Notes: generated from the letters alone by a model not told the origin. Counted from the stretch's first letter, positions 1-6,624 are shown. The stretch is DNA of 12,129 bases from Limnovirga sp038203525 (GCA_038203525.1 JBBRDW010000132.1:1-12129); one strand, 5' to 3'. Program-made: numbers and translations.

Positions 1-83
1 ATTGATGGCATTGTTCTAAATAGATTTCTTGCAAACACTAAATAGGCTAAATTTAATTCCGAAAAAACGGTGGGTAACGCTGC

Positions 84-185
84 GGTTAAATTTCTACGCT
101 TAGATAAAAGCTGAATAAATATTTACAGTAGAAGAGTGCGACGCAAGTAAAGTTGAAAAAAGATATTTTGCCCGGTTCAAAAAAA
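84..185 (-). repeat. Intergenic repeat, copy 1 (subtype A, long form)
   Basis: The 16-base core AAGAGTGCGACGCAAG lies at 132-147, the reverse complement of the core orientation used here as plus. Flanking blocks match the copy at 9209-9350 in the same order: GGTTAAA (84-90), TCTACGCT (93-100), ATAAAAGCT (104-112), the core, then CCGGTTCAAAAA around 172-183. The spacing from TCTACGCT to the core is 39 bases here and 40 in the other copy. The element runs up to the stop codon of the gene at 186-1706 and fills most of the non-coding DNA at the left edge. No terminator for that gene is evident. Confidence 0.7.
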
Positions 186-1706
186 TTATTTCTCTAAAGG
201 GAATATCTCGTACAGCAAATTAGAGTTGCTTATAAAAGCAACCTGCTTACTATCCGGCGACCACGATGGTGTATTGATGGTACCCTGCCCTCCATATAAA
301 TAAGAAACCACTTTAACAGGGCCGCCATTAACGGGCATCATCCGTAAATAAACCTGTTTGTAAAAAGGATGATCGCCCGATGCCACATCTTTATTAAACG
401 AAATAAAAACAATGGATTTTCCATCTGGAGAAATATGTGGAAACCAGTTATTCAATCCGTCGCTGGTAAGCTGTTCCTGTCCGCTTCCATCGGGCTTCAT
501 ACGCCATATCTGCATACTGCCCGAGCGTACCGAATTGAAATAAATATAATTGCCGTCGGGAGAATATTCACAACCGTCATCAAGCCCTGGTGTATTTGTC
601 AACCTTATTTCTTCGCCGCCCGCAGATGGTATTTTATAAATATCATAATCTCCATTGCGTTGCCCAACAAATACAAGGTATTTACCATCTGGCGACCAAC
701 CATGCAAATACGATGGTCCTGTTTTGGTAATACGTTTCGGGCTTCCACCGCCGATAGGGACTGTATAAACGTTGGAGGTTTTGTCATCTGCCGTATTATC
801 ACTAATACCAAGCATTTTACCATCGAAAGAAATTACATGATCGTTATTATTGCCATTTTGCGCTCCGGTATTCAACACAACAGGTGTAGCAGTTTTAAGA
901 TTGAATTTATATAGCAAACCTTCGCTGTTGTAAATAAGTGATTTGCCGTCTTTCATCCAGTTAGGTGCCTGGATGGACCGGGGCGATTGGTATATAATTT
1001 TACTCTTGCCGGTGCTAACATCCAGTATTTCAAGTGCGCTGCCTAAATACTGTTTGTAAGGTACAAGCTCGGCTCCGGCGGGAACTACAATGTGCACATT
1101 ATCGAACACCGCTGTTTCTGAAACAGCTGGATTATGGGAACATACAAACAGGCCAACATATACGTCATTACCAAGATCAAGACCTTCCAGTTCTTCTGAT
1201 ACAAAAGTTTCGCCGCTCTTTGCAACAGACATGATATAGGTATTTCCTTTACGTTCCAGCTGAACAATATCTGCACCGTTTACAGCAGATCTTTTTTCTT
1301 CTGTTGCTGCACCTGCAGTTCTTCGAAATTGTAAAGAGGTAAGCCCATCGCCATGCACCGCTGCGTTTATATGTGCAGCATCTGAGTCGAGGGAAGAACG
1401 CACCATCCAACCCCATTTTCTGTGGGCTTCTACGCCTTTACCAATAAGGGCACCATTTGCACGTAAAATAAAATCACCGTTCATTTTTTTCCACACAAAA
1501 TGAAATTCATCATGCCCGAACCACATATTGGTGCCCGAGCCTTCAATAGCATATTGCTGCGCCTGTACATTATAAATTACGCTGCCTTTTCTAGCAACAT
1601 TACCTACATCAGTTTGCCCGTCAAAAATGCCAACATTTCCGGGCTGTGCATGTGCAAAAGCCATAAAGTTGGTTACAATAATAAGAATATAAAGTTTACG
1701 TTTCAT
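186..1706 (-). CDS. Secreted lectin-like domain plus TolB-type beta-propeller protein
   Basis: This 506-residue protein starts with a Sec signal peptide (MKRKLY, hydrophobic to about residue 18, probable cleavage after AHA at 18-20). Residues about 25-210 look like a concanavalin-A-like/DUF1349-type beta-sandwich, with features such as GWMVRSSL and a FDNVHI-type end. Residues about 225-503 carry six TolB/PD40 (WD40-like) repeats: NWMKDGKSLIY (249), SFDGKMLGIS (293), WSPDGKYLVF (337), YSPDGNYIYF (381), ISPDGKSIVF (425) and WSPDSKQVAF (482). Six blades fit one closed propeller. Such proteins are often labelled biopolymer transporter TolR/TolB-like, but there are no membrane segments, so transport is unlikely; binding of a glycan or protein ligand is more plausible. 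No catalytic residues are recognised. The gene stands alone, divergent from the sulfatase gene. It has no Shine-Dalgarno sequence. Fold confidence is high; function is unknown. Confidence 0.85.
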   Translation of the reverse strand: MKRKLYILIIVTNFMAFAHAQPGNVGIFDGQTDVGNVARKGSVIYNVQAQQYAIEGSGTNMWFGHDEFHFVWKKMNGDFILRANGALIGKGVEAHRKWGWMVRSSLDSDAAHINAAVHGDGLTSLQFRRTAGAATEEKRSAVNGADIVQLERKGNTYIMSVAKSGETFVSEELEGLDLGNDVYVGLFVCSHNPAVSETAVFDNVHIVVPAGAELVPYKQYLGSALEILDVSTGKSKIIYQSPRSIQAPNWMKDGKSLIYNSEGLLYKFNLKTATPVVLNTGAQNGNNNDHVISFDGKMLGISDNTADDKTSNVYTVPIGGGSPKRITKTGPSYLHGWSPDGKYLVFVGQRNGDYDIYKIPSAGGEEIRLTNTPGLDDGCEYSPDGNYIYFNSVRSGSMQIWRMKPDGSGQEQLTSDGLNNWFPHISPDGKSIVFISFNKDVASGDHPFYKQVYLRMMPVNGGPVKVVSYLYGGQGTINTPSWSPDSKQVAFISNSNLLYEIFPLEK

Positions 1707-1740
1707 ATGAACATTGTTTGATATAAAAAAGAGTAGGTCA

Positions 1741-1760
1741 TAAAACTACCAAGAGTTTTA
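1741..1760. promoter_or_regulatory. Perfect inverted repeat overlapping the -7 box, possible operator
   Basis: TAAAACT (1741-1747) and AGTTTTA (1754-1760) are perfect reverse complements separated by six bases (ACCAAG). The left arm coincides with the candidate -7 element of the minus-strand promoter, a place where a dimeric regulator could block RNA polymerase. AT-rich 7-base arms can occur by chance, so this is suggestive only. Confidence 0.3.
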
Positions 1761-1776
1761 AATAAAAACCAAAAAA
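1741..1776 (-). promoter_or_regulatory. Candidate Bacteroidota-type promoter for the lectin/propeller gene
   Basis: Read on the minus strand, TTTTTTGG (1776-1769) is followed after 20 bases by TAGTTTTA (1748-1741). This fits the Bacteroidota -33 TTTG and -7 TAnnTTTG pattern except for the last base of the -7 box. It would give a leader of roughly 25-35 bases before the start codon at 1706-1704. Confidence 0.4.
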
Positions 1777-1903
1777 TTCTAAAGCCTTTTTTTATGGTAG
1801 AATATGCCTTGGAACGATCTCAGTACCTGTTCAAATACTTTTAAACGCTTCATTCAGCTCCATAATGAACAACTAAGCAAATTGTGAAATTATAGAACTT
1901 ATT

Positions 1904-1916
1904 ACAAGAGTGCGAC
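1904..1916 (-). repeat. Intergenic repeat, copy 2 (truncated core)
   Basis: ACAAGAGTGCGAC matches the first 13 bases of the reverse-complement core, then diverges (CACCGCC instead of GCAA). It is inverted relative to the copy at 1994-2012, about 77 bases away, so the two could pair through 13 bases. Confidence 0.5.
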
Positions 1917-1993
1917 CACCGCCCTGCGTCCATATCGGCCAAGCTAAGCAATACATTTATTGACCCAGCAATTTTACTACTATTGAGCTTCCG

Positions 1994-2012
1994 TTGCGTC
2001 GCACTCTTGTAC
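1994..2012 (+). repeat. Intergenic repeat, copy 3 (subtype B, full core)
   Basis: The full 19-base core TTGCGTCGCACTCTTGTAC is present. The upstream flank at about 1973-1993 (TTTACTACTATTGAGCTTCC) resembles the flank of the copy at 6393 (TTGCTACTATCATCTTTC), which defines subtype B. Confidence 0.75.
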
Positions 2013-2370
2013 TTTTGGTTCCCTGTGCGACTTTCAGGACTCTGCCGGTTATCTCGCCTCCTATTTAAGGCATGAATATTCGGTAATGCATTTATATTTA
2101 CCTCCTTTTACTAAATCCATATTGCAAAACAGCCTAAAACCATTACTGCTAAACACTTTCAGTGATTTTTATCAAAAATTAAGCTAACGCATATACGCCC
2201 TGTACGGCGCAAGCTGCATCGAGGTTTGGCAATGGTACTGCAGCCTGGCCCAAAATTTCTCCGCAACTTAAATCACGGGGTTTTAAAATATTTTTTACCA
2301 AAGACAATTATTGAAAAAATTAGGGTTACTATTAAAATGTGTGTTCCTTGTTGATTTTTAAAGCTGTGAA

Positions 2371-2402
2371 TTTGGATGCTCTTCTTTTTTTAAATACTTT
2401 TA
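2371..2402 (+). promoter_or_regulatory. Candidate promoter for the sulfatase gene
   Basis: TTTG at 2371-2374 is followed after 20 bases by TACTTTTA at 2395-2402. This fits TTTG-N20-TAnnTTTG apart from the final base. Transcription would begin near 2409, leaving a leader of about 58 bases that contains the stem-loop at 2416-2434. Confidence 0.45.
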
Positions 2403-2415
2403 TTCCCTGAAGATT

Positions 2416-2434
2416 ATAGCCCTGCAAGGGCTAT
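2416..2434 (+). promoter_or_regulatory. Perfect 8-base-pair stem-loop in the sulfatase leader
   Basis: ATAGCCCT (2416-2423) pairs perfectly with AGGGCTAT (2427-2434) around a GCA loop. It would sit at the 5' end of the transcript from the promoter at 2371-2402 and could stabilise the RNA. It is followed by TTTAAAT rather than a clean T-run, so a terminator or attenuator is less likely. It might also be a small dispersed palindrome. Confidence 0.45.
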
Positions 2435-2466
2435 TTTAAATATTTCTCTTATAAACTTTCTGTGAT

Positions 2467-3867
2467 ATGAAATCAAAAAAAACACTTCTGCTATTTTTTT
2501 CCAAAAAAATATGGGCTCCATTTTTTCTCGGTGCATCTCTGGTTATTTTTTTTGGTTCTTGCCAGAAAGTTACCGATACCAATAAAGCACCAATAGCACA
2601 AACCGCAGCAGTGGAGGATGATTTATTAGCAAAAAAAAGCAACAAACCCAATGTTGTGTTTATTCTTGGTGATGATATTGGTTACGAAATACCCACTATT
2701 AATGGCGGTCAATCTTATAGTACACCCAATATTGATAATATGGCTGCAGTTGGTGTACGCTTCCGGCAGTGCTATAGTGCACCCAATTGCTCACCATCCA
2801 GATTTATGCTGCTTACCGGAAAATATAATTTTAGAAATTATACCAATTGGGGAGTGATGGACATTTCGCAAAAAACCATTGGCAACATGTTTAAAGATGG
2901 TGGCTATGCTACCTGTTATGCCGGCAAATGGCAGCTTGATGGCGGCGATAATTCAATTCATACTTTTGGTTTCGACAAATACAGTGTTTGGCTCGATTAC
3001 GAGATACAGCCCGAAGAGGCTTATGGCCCCAGGTATAAAAGCCCGGTAGTTTTACAGGATGGCGCTTACCTGCCTTCTTCCCAAACCCAGGACAAATATT
3101 CTGTAGATATCTACACAAAATACATCACCGATTTTATTGACAGCAATAAGAGTAAACCCTTTCTGGTCTATTATTCCATACCATTGGCGCATAAAATTTT
3201 TAGCCCCACCCCCAATGATCCCGAATGGAATACCTGGGATTTTACCTGGGGCGACTCTAAGTTTTTCCCTGGTATGGTGAAATATATGGATAGTCAGATT
3301 GGAATATTAACCAATAAAATAAACAGCCTTGGCTTAAAAAGGAAAACTATATTTATTTTCCTTGGGGACAATGGAAGTCCAAAAGGCATCACATCGCAGT
3401 ACAATGGAATTACGGTACCAGGGGAAAAAGGGCAAAGTACCACCTATGGTACCCACGTGCCATTTATGATATCTTGGCCCGGGCATACAACGGCAGGTAA
3501 GGTAACTGACCAATTGGTAGACCTTACAGATTTTATGCCTACTCTTGCAAACCTTACCGGCTTACCTGTCCCTACAACTTATGGCACACTTGACGGTAAA
3601 GATTTTTCAAAAGTTATTACTACCAGCGCTACCACCTCCGCAAGAGATTATGTGTTCCTGCACTGGGATCCTGCTATCGGAAATGCCAACAGACAGCTTG
3701 TAAGATATGCCGGCAACAGCACATACAAACTGTACGAAGGCTCCGGTTATTTTTACAATGTTGAAAAAGACGTTGAAGAAACCAACCCAATACCAGCAAA
3801 TTTGTTAACACCAAAAGAATTACAAACTAAAACCTACTTTCAGCAGATACTTATTACCCTTAAATAG
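2467..3867 (+). CDS. Lipoprotein sulfatase, Cys-type (arylsulfatase family S1)
   Basis: This 466-residue protein hydrolyses sulfate esters; the natural substrate (sulfated polysaccharide or small aryl sulfate) cannot be read from sequence. The N-terminus is a lipoprotein signal ending FFGSC, with lipidated Cys32. The sulfatase domain starts about residue 61 (PNVVFILGDD), with metal ligands Asp69, Asp70, Asp301 and Asn302 (GDNGS). The formylglycine site is CSPSR at 108-112, so Cys108 must be oxidised by a maturase that is not in this window. Lys154 (GKWQL), His242 (LAHKIF) and Lys321 (GEKGQ) fill the other expected active-site positions. The usual GKWHL histidine is Gln156, which I recall in a divergent sulfatase branch with GKWQLG. 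Length is normal and the chain is complete. It is the first of three same-strand genes, but the next is 379 bases away, so it is probably transcribed alone. Confidence 0.92.
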   Translation: MKSKKTLLLFFSKKIWAPFFLGASLVIFFGSCQKVTDTNKAPIAQTAAVEDDLLAKKSNKPNVVFILGDDIGYEIPTINGGQSYSTPNIDNMAAVGVRFRQCYSAPNCSPSRFMLLTGKYNFRNYTNWGVMDISQKTIGNMFKDGGYATCYAGKWQLDGGDNSIHTFGFDKYSVWLDYEIQPEEAYGPRYKSPVVLQDGAYLPSSQTQDKYSVDIYTKYITDFIDSNKSKPFLVYYSIPLAHKIFSPTPNDPEWNTWDFTWGDSKFFPGMVKYMDSQIGILTNKINSLGLKRKTIFIFLGDNGSPKGITSQYNGITVPGEKGQSTTYGTHVPFMISWPGHTTAGKVTDQLVDLTDFMPTLANLTGLPVPTTYGTLDGKDFSKVITTSATTSARDYVFLHWDPAIGNANRQLVRYAGNSTYKLYEGSGYFYNVEKDVEETNPIPANLLTPKELQTKTYFQQILITLK

Positions 3868-3923
3868 TAAAAAACACAGGGAATATTTTTGAAACCGGCT
3901 TTTATTTTTCATGGCATCGCCTC

Positions 3924-3942
3924 TTGCGTCGCACCCTTGTAC
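3924..3942 (+). repeat. Intergenic repeat, copy 4 (subtype A)
   Basis: TTGCGTCGCACCCTTGTAC has one mismatch to the core. An ACCGGC block lies 30 bases upstream (3894-3899), the same position as the CCGG-containing block in the copies near 132, 9003 and 9287. No inverted partner is visible nearby. Confidence 0.7.
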
Positions 3943-3988
3943 GCCCCGGTTAACTAATGGGCTAATTGGCAGATCGTTGAATTAGTAA

Positions 3989-4186
3989 ATGTCAACTTCA
4001 GACAACAAACGCAATAATAAGTTAAGCCGCCAATTTGCTGCAATGCATACGGCTACAAAAGTGCTCAACGACCGCTTTGGGCGGGGCAAGCTGCAACAGC
4101 CGGTCAATTTTATTCTTCAGCCCGGTAGAAACATGTATTTAAAAAAAGCGCAGGTTTATTTCCACTACCCTAAGTATTTATCTTAA
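3989..4186 (+). pseudogene. Small reading frame of uncertain status, possibly a gene remnant
   Basis: A 65-codon frame starts MSTSDNKRNN directly after an in-frame TAA and overlaps no other gene. The stretch VLNDRFGRGKL followed by a basic segment and a Pro-Lys-Tyr near the end weakly recalls the C-terminal DUF4113 tail of UmuC-type DNA polymerase V subunits (LN-R-GRG-, then a basic stretch and SPRY). That comparison is from memory and only suggestive. There is no signal peptide, membrane segment or good promoter. It may be a decayed gene end, a real small protein or a chance frame. Confidence 0.2.
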
Positions 4187-4246
4187 TTTTTTTACCGCCA
4201 ACGTTTAAACAATAAAGGCATTTTATTTCGCATTACATTTGAATTA

Positions 4247-5638
4247 ATGAAAAGCAATAACCTGTTTATTTTCGCCGCGATAATGCTTTGTAGTTATCTG
4301 GCTGCCTGCAAAAAAGATACTTTTATTACCAGTACCAATGCGCTGCTCTATACATCTGAAGACACACTGCATTTTGATACCGTATTTACCGAAGCGGGTT
4401 CTATTACACAATCGTTCAAAATATTTAATGCCAACGACCAGAAATTGCTGGTAAGCACTGTTGAACTGGCGGGCGGCACCGCCTCTGTCTTTAAGTTAAA
4501 TGTAGATGGGCAGTCTGGCACAACATTCAACAATATTGAAATAGCGCCGAACGACAGTATCTATGTTTTTGTAGCCGTTAATATAAATCCTGGCACTTAT
4601 AACCAACCTTTTTTACTGCAGGACAGTGTACGCATTAATTACAACGGTAAAGAAACTTTTGTGCAGCTGGACGCTTATGGGCAGAATGCTCGGTTTTTAC
4701 GCAATGGCACTGTAACAAAAGATACGACCTGGACCAACGACCTGCCAGTTGTAATAATTGGCACACTAACAGTAAACCAGGGCAGTACCCTTACCCTTAA
4801 CAAAGGCGTAAGAATATATTGTCATGCAGATGGTGCAATAAAAGTAAACGGAACATTAAATGCCTTAGGAGATAAAGGCAATGACGAACGAATAATTTTC
4901 AGGGGCGACCGGTTAGATGATTACTACAAAAATTTACCCGGTAGTTGGCTAGGAATTACATTTGGCCCAAGCAGTATAAGTAACCAACTCAACTATACTG
5001 GCATTTTTAATGCGAAGAACGCAGTAACTGCCGATAACCAACCCCCGAACAATAACCCCAAACTCACCATGAACCAATGCATAATAACCAATGCATCAGG
5101 CACTGGTATTTTTTCAGTTTACAGCAGCATTAATGCTACCAACTGCTTAATAAGCAATTGCGCAAACAATATTCGGCTTGTGGCCGGAGGCAATTATAAT
5201 TTTACACATTGCACCGTGGTTGGGTATAATACTACTTTTGTTTTTCATGAATCGCCTGTGCTTATTATTGGTAATACAGATGATAATAACCTGCAGTTCC
5301 CGCTTACTGCAAACTTTACCAATTCCATTTTTTATGGTGATCAAGGTTTTGTAACCGACGAGATTATAACCCAAAAAACAGGCAGTACTTTATGGAATTT
5401 GAATTTCGAAAATGTTATTTATCGGGATACCGGAACCATTGACGCAGTCTTTACTAGCAGTATTCAGAATACCGATCCGGCATTTGTAAATATTGATTAC
5501 ACCAATAACTATTTTGATTTTCATCTTCAACCGGGTTCACCGGCGGTAAATACCGGCAAAATAACTGCTGTTACCAAAGATCTTGATGGTAATTTGCGAG
5601 ATGGCAATCCCGATATTGGCTGCTACGAATTACAATAA
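4247..5638 (+). CDS. Lipoprotein with Ig-like and right-handed beta-helix domains
   Basis: This 463-residue protein is predicted to be anchored to a membrane, probably facing the periplasm or cell surface. The lipobox LAAC puts lipidated Cys at 21, followed by KKD. Residues about 38-145 resemble an Ig-like ASH/choice-of-anchor-type beta domain (LHFDTVFTEAGS and a SIYVFVAVNINP strand). Residues about 165-425 form a parallel beta-helix (right-handed helix repeat family), with Asn- and Thr-rich turns such as MNQCIITNASGTGIFS and INATNCLISNC. The end, HLQPGSPAVNTG (426-437) then LDGNLRDGNPDIGCYE (447-461), matches the choice-of-anchor Q pattern common in Bacteroidota surface proteins. No acidic catalytic cluster typical of pectate lyases is recognised, so it may bind rather than cut polysaccharide. 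The start is set by the lipoprotein signal; a later Met would destroy it. Confidence 0.85.
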   Translation: MKSNNLFIFAAIMLCSYLAACKKDTFITSTNALLYTSEDTLHFDTVFTEAGSITQSFKIFNANDQKLLVSTVELAGGTASVFKLNVDGQSGTTFNNIEIAPNDSIYVFVAVNINPGTYNQPFLLQDSVRINYNGKETFVQLDAYGQNARFLRNGTVTKDTTWTNDLPVVIIGTLTVNQGSTLTLNKGVRIYCHADGAIKVNGTLNALGDKGNDERIIFRGDRLDDYYKNLPGSWLGITFGPSSISNQLNYTGIFNAKNAVTADNQPPNNNPKLTMNQCIITNASGTGIFSVYSSINATNCLISNCANNIRLVAGGNYNFTHCTVVGYNTTFVFHESPVLIIGNTDDNNLQFPLTANFTNSIFYGDQGFVTDEIITQKTGSTLWNLNFENVIYRDTGTIDAVFTSSIQNTDPAFVNIDYTNNYFDFHLQPGSPAVNTGKITAVTKDLDGNLRDGNPDIGCYELQ

Positions 5639-5644
5639 CAAAAC

Positions 5645-5679
5645 TTTACCGCCACTTACACCAAACCTTTTTACTTTTG
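5645..5679 (+). promoter_or_regulatory. Candidate promoter for the glutathione peroxidase gene
   Basis: TACTTTTG at 5672-5679 is an exact match to the Bacteroidota -7 consensus TAnnTTTG and is followed by C. The -33 element is weak: TTTA at 5645-5648, 23 bases upstream. The leader would be about 40 bases. The 89-base gap and this box suggest separate expression from the preceding lipoprotein gene. Confidence 0.5.
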
Positions 5680-5727
5680 CTGTGTTCTAAAGAATAACAA
5701 TAAATTTTAAACACAATAACAATACGT

Positions 5728-6306
5728 ATGAAATTTTTAATCGCGGCTATAATATTTGTAGCCTGCACATCCGCAACAGTTAAAAGCACCGATCAAATGA
5801 AAACTGAAGACGAAACAGCAACTGCTCAAAAAAACATTTACGATTTTTCAATAAAATCGGTTGATGGCGGTGTAATTGATTTTGCGAAGTACAAAGGCAA
5901 AAAAATATTAATTGTAAACACAGCATCTCATTGCGGTTTTACACCACAGTATGAAGGCCTCGAAAAATTATACCAGCAAAATAAAGACAACCTTGTTATT
6001 GTTGGTTTTCCTTCTGCAGATTTTGGCGATCAGGAATTTCACAGCGATACGGCCATACAATCTTTCTGCAAAACACGCTATGGTGTTACCTTTCCTTTAA
6101 CCACACGGGTTGATGTAAAAGGCGATAACACAACTGAGATTTACAAATACCTTTGTAACAAAAGCGAGAACGGCGTATTAGATGCAACTATCAGCTGGAA
6201 TTTTAATAAATTTCTGATTGACGAAAACGGTAAACTACTGGCTTATTTTGACAGCAAAGTAACACCAGACAGCCCGCAGATACTTGCTTACCTTGCAAAG
6301 CCTTAA
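5728..6306 (+). CDS. Exported glutathione peroxidase-family (thiol peroxidase) protein
   Basis: This 192-residue protein reduces hydrogen peroxide or lipid peroxides. Bacterial members of this Cys type usually use thioredoxin rather than glutathione. The peroxidatic Cys69 lies in NTASHCGFTPQYEGLEKLY, a near-canonical signature. Cys114 (QSFC before YGVTFP) is at the usual resolving position, and Trp157-Asn158 (SWNFNKFL) supply two of the catalytic tetrad. The motif normally written GFPCNQFG is GFPSADFG (93-100), so the tetrad Gln is Asp98 and the extra Cys is Ser96; I recall similar Ala/Asp variants in other Bacteroidota. Residues 1-13 (MKFLIAAIIFVAC) look like a short lipoprotein signal, placing the enzyme in the envelope, unlike the cytoplasmic members. 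A strong terminator follows. Confidence 0.92.
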   Translation: MKFLIAAIIFVACTSATVKSTDQMKTEDETATAQKNIYDFSIKSVDGGVIDFAKYKGKKILIVNTASHCGFTPQYEGLEKLYQQNKDNLVIVGFPSADFGDQEFHSDTAIQSFCKTRYGVTFPLTTRVDVKGDNTTEIYKYLCNKSENGVLDATISWNFNKFLIDENGKLLAYFDSKVTPDSPQILAYLAKP

Positions 6307-6321
6307 GACAATTTTATATAT

Positions 6322-6353
6322 AAAAAAAGCCGGCATTTTTGCTGGCTTTTTTT
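6322..6353. terminator. Intrinsic terminator, probably bidirectional
   Basis: A-run plus GCCGGC (6322-6334) pairs with GCTGGC plus T-run (6341-6353) around the loop ATTTTT. This gives a 13-pair stem with one G-T pair, flanked by seven A and seven T. It lies 15 bases after the glutathione peroxidase stop codon. Because the A-run and T-run are symmetric, it could also stop the converging minus-strand operon. Confidence 0.9.
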
Positions 6354-6392
6354 ATGCGCGGCTAATACCCTTAATACAGATTTGGTACCTAA

Positions 6393-6439
6393 CTCCATTG
6401 CTACTATCATCTTTCGTTGCGTCGCACTCTTGTGCTGTT
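6393..6439 (+). repeat. Intergenic repeat, copy 5 (subtype B; left arm of inverted pair)
   Basis: The core TTGCGTCGCACTCTTGT is at 6417-6433, preceded by CATTGCTACTATCATCTTTC. The whole 47-base block matches the reverse complement of 6578-6624 at 39 positions by hand alignment, so this is one arm of a long imperfect inverted repeat. Confidence 0.8.
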
Positions 6440-6510
6440 TTACCGCTATGCAGCACATTGAAACAGTGTTTGCATTTGCAGTATTCAGGTGATGCCAAAA
6501 CGTAATAATA

Positions 6511-6537
6511 AACAACTACTTTGTACATTTAGTTGTT
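6511..6537. repeat. Perfect 8-base inverted repeat inside the element loop
   Basis: AACAACTA (6511-6518) and TAGTTGTT (6530-6537) are perfect reverse complements with an 11-base loop containing TTTGTAC. It sits near the middle of the loop between the two long repeat arms, so a folded strand would form a nested second hairpin. Confidence 0.5.
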
Positions 6538-6577
6538 GGATTTTTATATTGCTGTAACCCAATGCCGAAACAGATTC

Positions 6578-6624
6578 AACAGTACAAGGGAGTGACACAA
6601 GGAACGATGATAGTAGCAATGAAG
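6578..6624 (-). repeat. Intergenic repeat, copy 6 (subtype B; right arm of inverted pair)
   Basis: The reverse complement of this block aligns with 6393-6439 without gaps, with eight mismatches. Its core is decayed to TTGTGTCACTCCCTTGTAC, which breaks the TGCG-T-CGCA dyad, while the flank CATTGCTACTATCATC is intact. It ends 14 bases before the stop codon of the diheme cytochrome gene. Confidence 0.75.

Larger units (their letters stand above)
1707..2466. other. 760-base divergent intergenic region
   Basis: This gap separates two divergently transcribed genes. It holds candidate promoters for both sides (1741-1776 minus, 2371-2402 plus), a palindrome at 1741-1760, two oppositely oriented copies of the dispersed repeat (1904-1916 and 1994-2012), and a stem-loop at 2416-2434 in the presumed leader of the sulfatase gene. 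A frame is open from 1987 to 2187 but lacks a convincing start and begins inside the repeat, so I do not call it a gene. From about 2190 to 2340 I see nothing recognisable. Confidence 0.6.
3868..4246. other. 379-base intergenic region between two plus-strand genes
   Basis: The region holds one copy of the dispersed repeat (3924-3942), a possible small or relic reading frame (3989-4186), and an AT-rich stretch before the next gene. No clear terminator follows the sulfatase gene. The only good -7-like box for the next gene, TACATTTG at 4234-4241, is too close to its start unless the message is leaderless. Confidence 0.5.

Noticed and set aside
59..70. CCG-A6-CGG mini-hairpin downstream of the lectin/propeller gene
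   Set aside because: A three-pair stem is not a credible terminator for the minus-strand gene.
1987..2187. Open frame of about 66 codons on the plus strand in the long intergenic region
   Set aside because: It has no start codon in its first third, its beginning is the repeat core read as protein (VASHSC), and such a length is expected by chance in six frames.
4234..4241. TACATTTG, an exact match to the -7 consensus, before the beta-helix lipoprotein gene
   Set aside because: It lies only five bases before the ATG and has no -33 element at proper spacing; usable only for a leaderless message, so not called.
6284..6505. Short frame overlapping the end of the peroxidase gene and the repeat
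   Set aside because: It reads through the terminator hairpin and the repeat core (again VASHSC) with no domain, promoter or start context; an artefact of the repeat.
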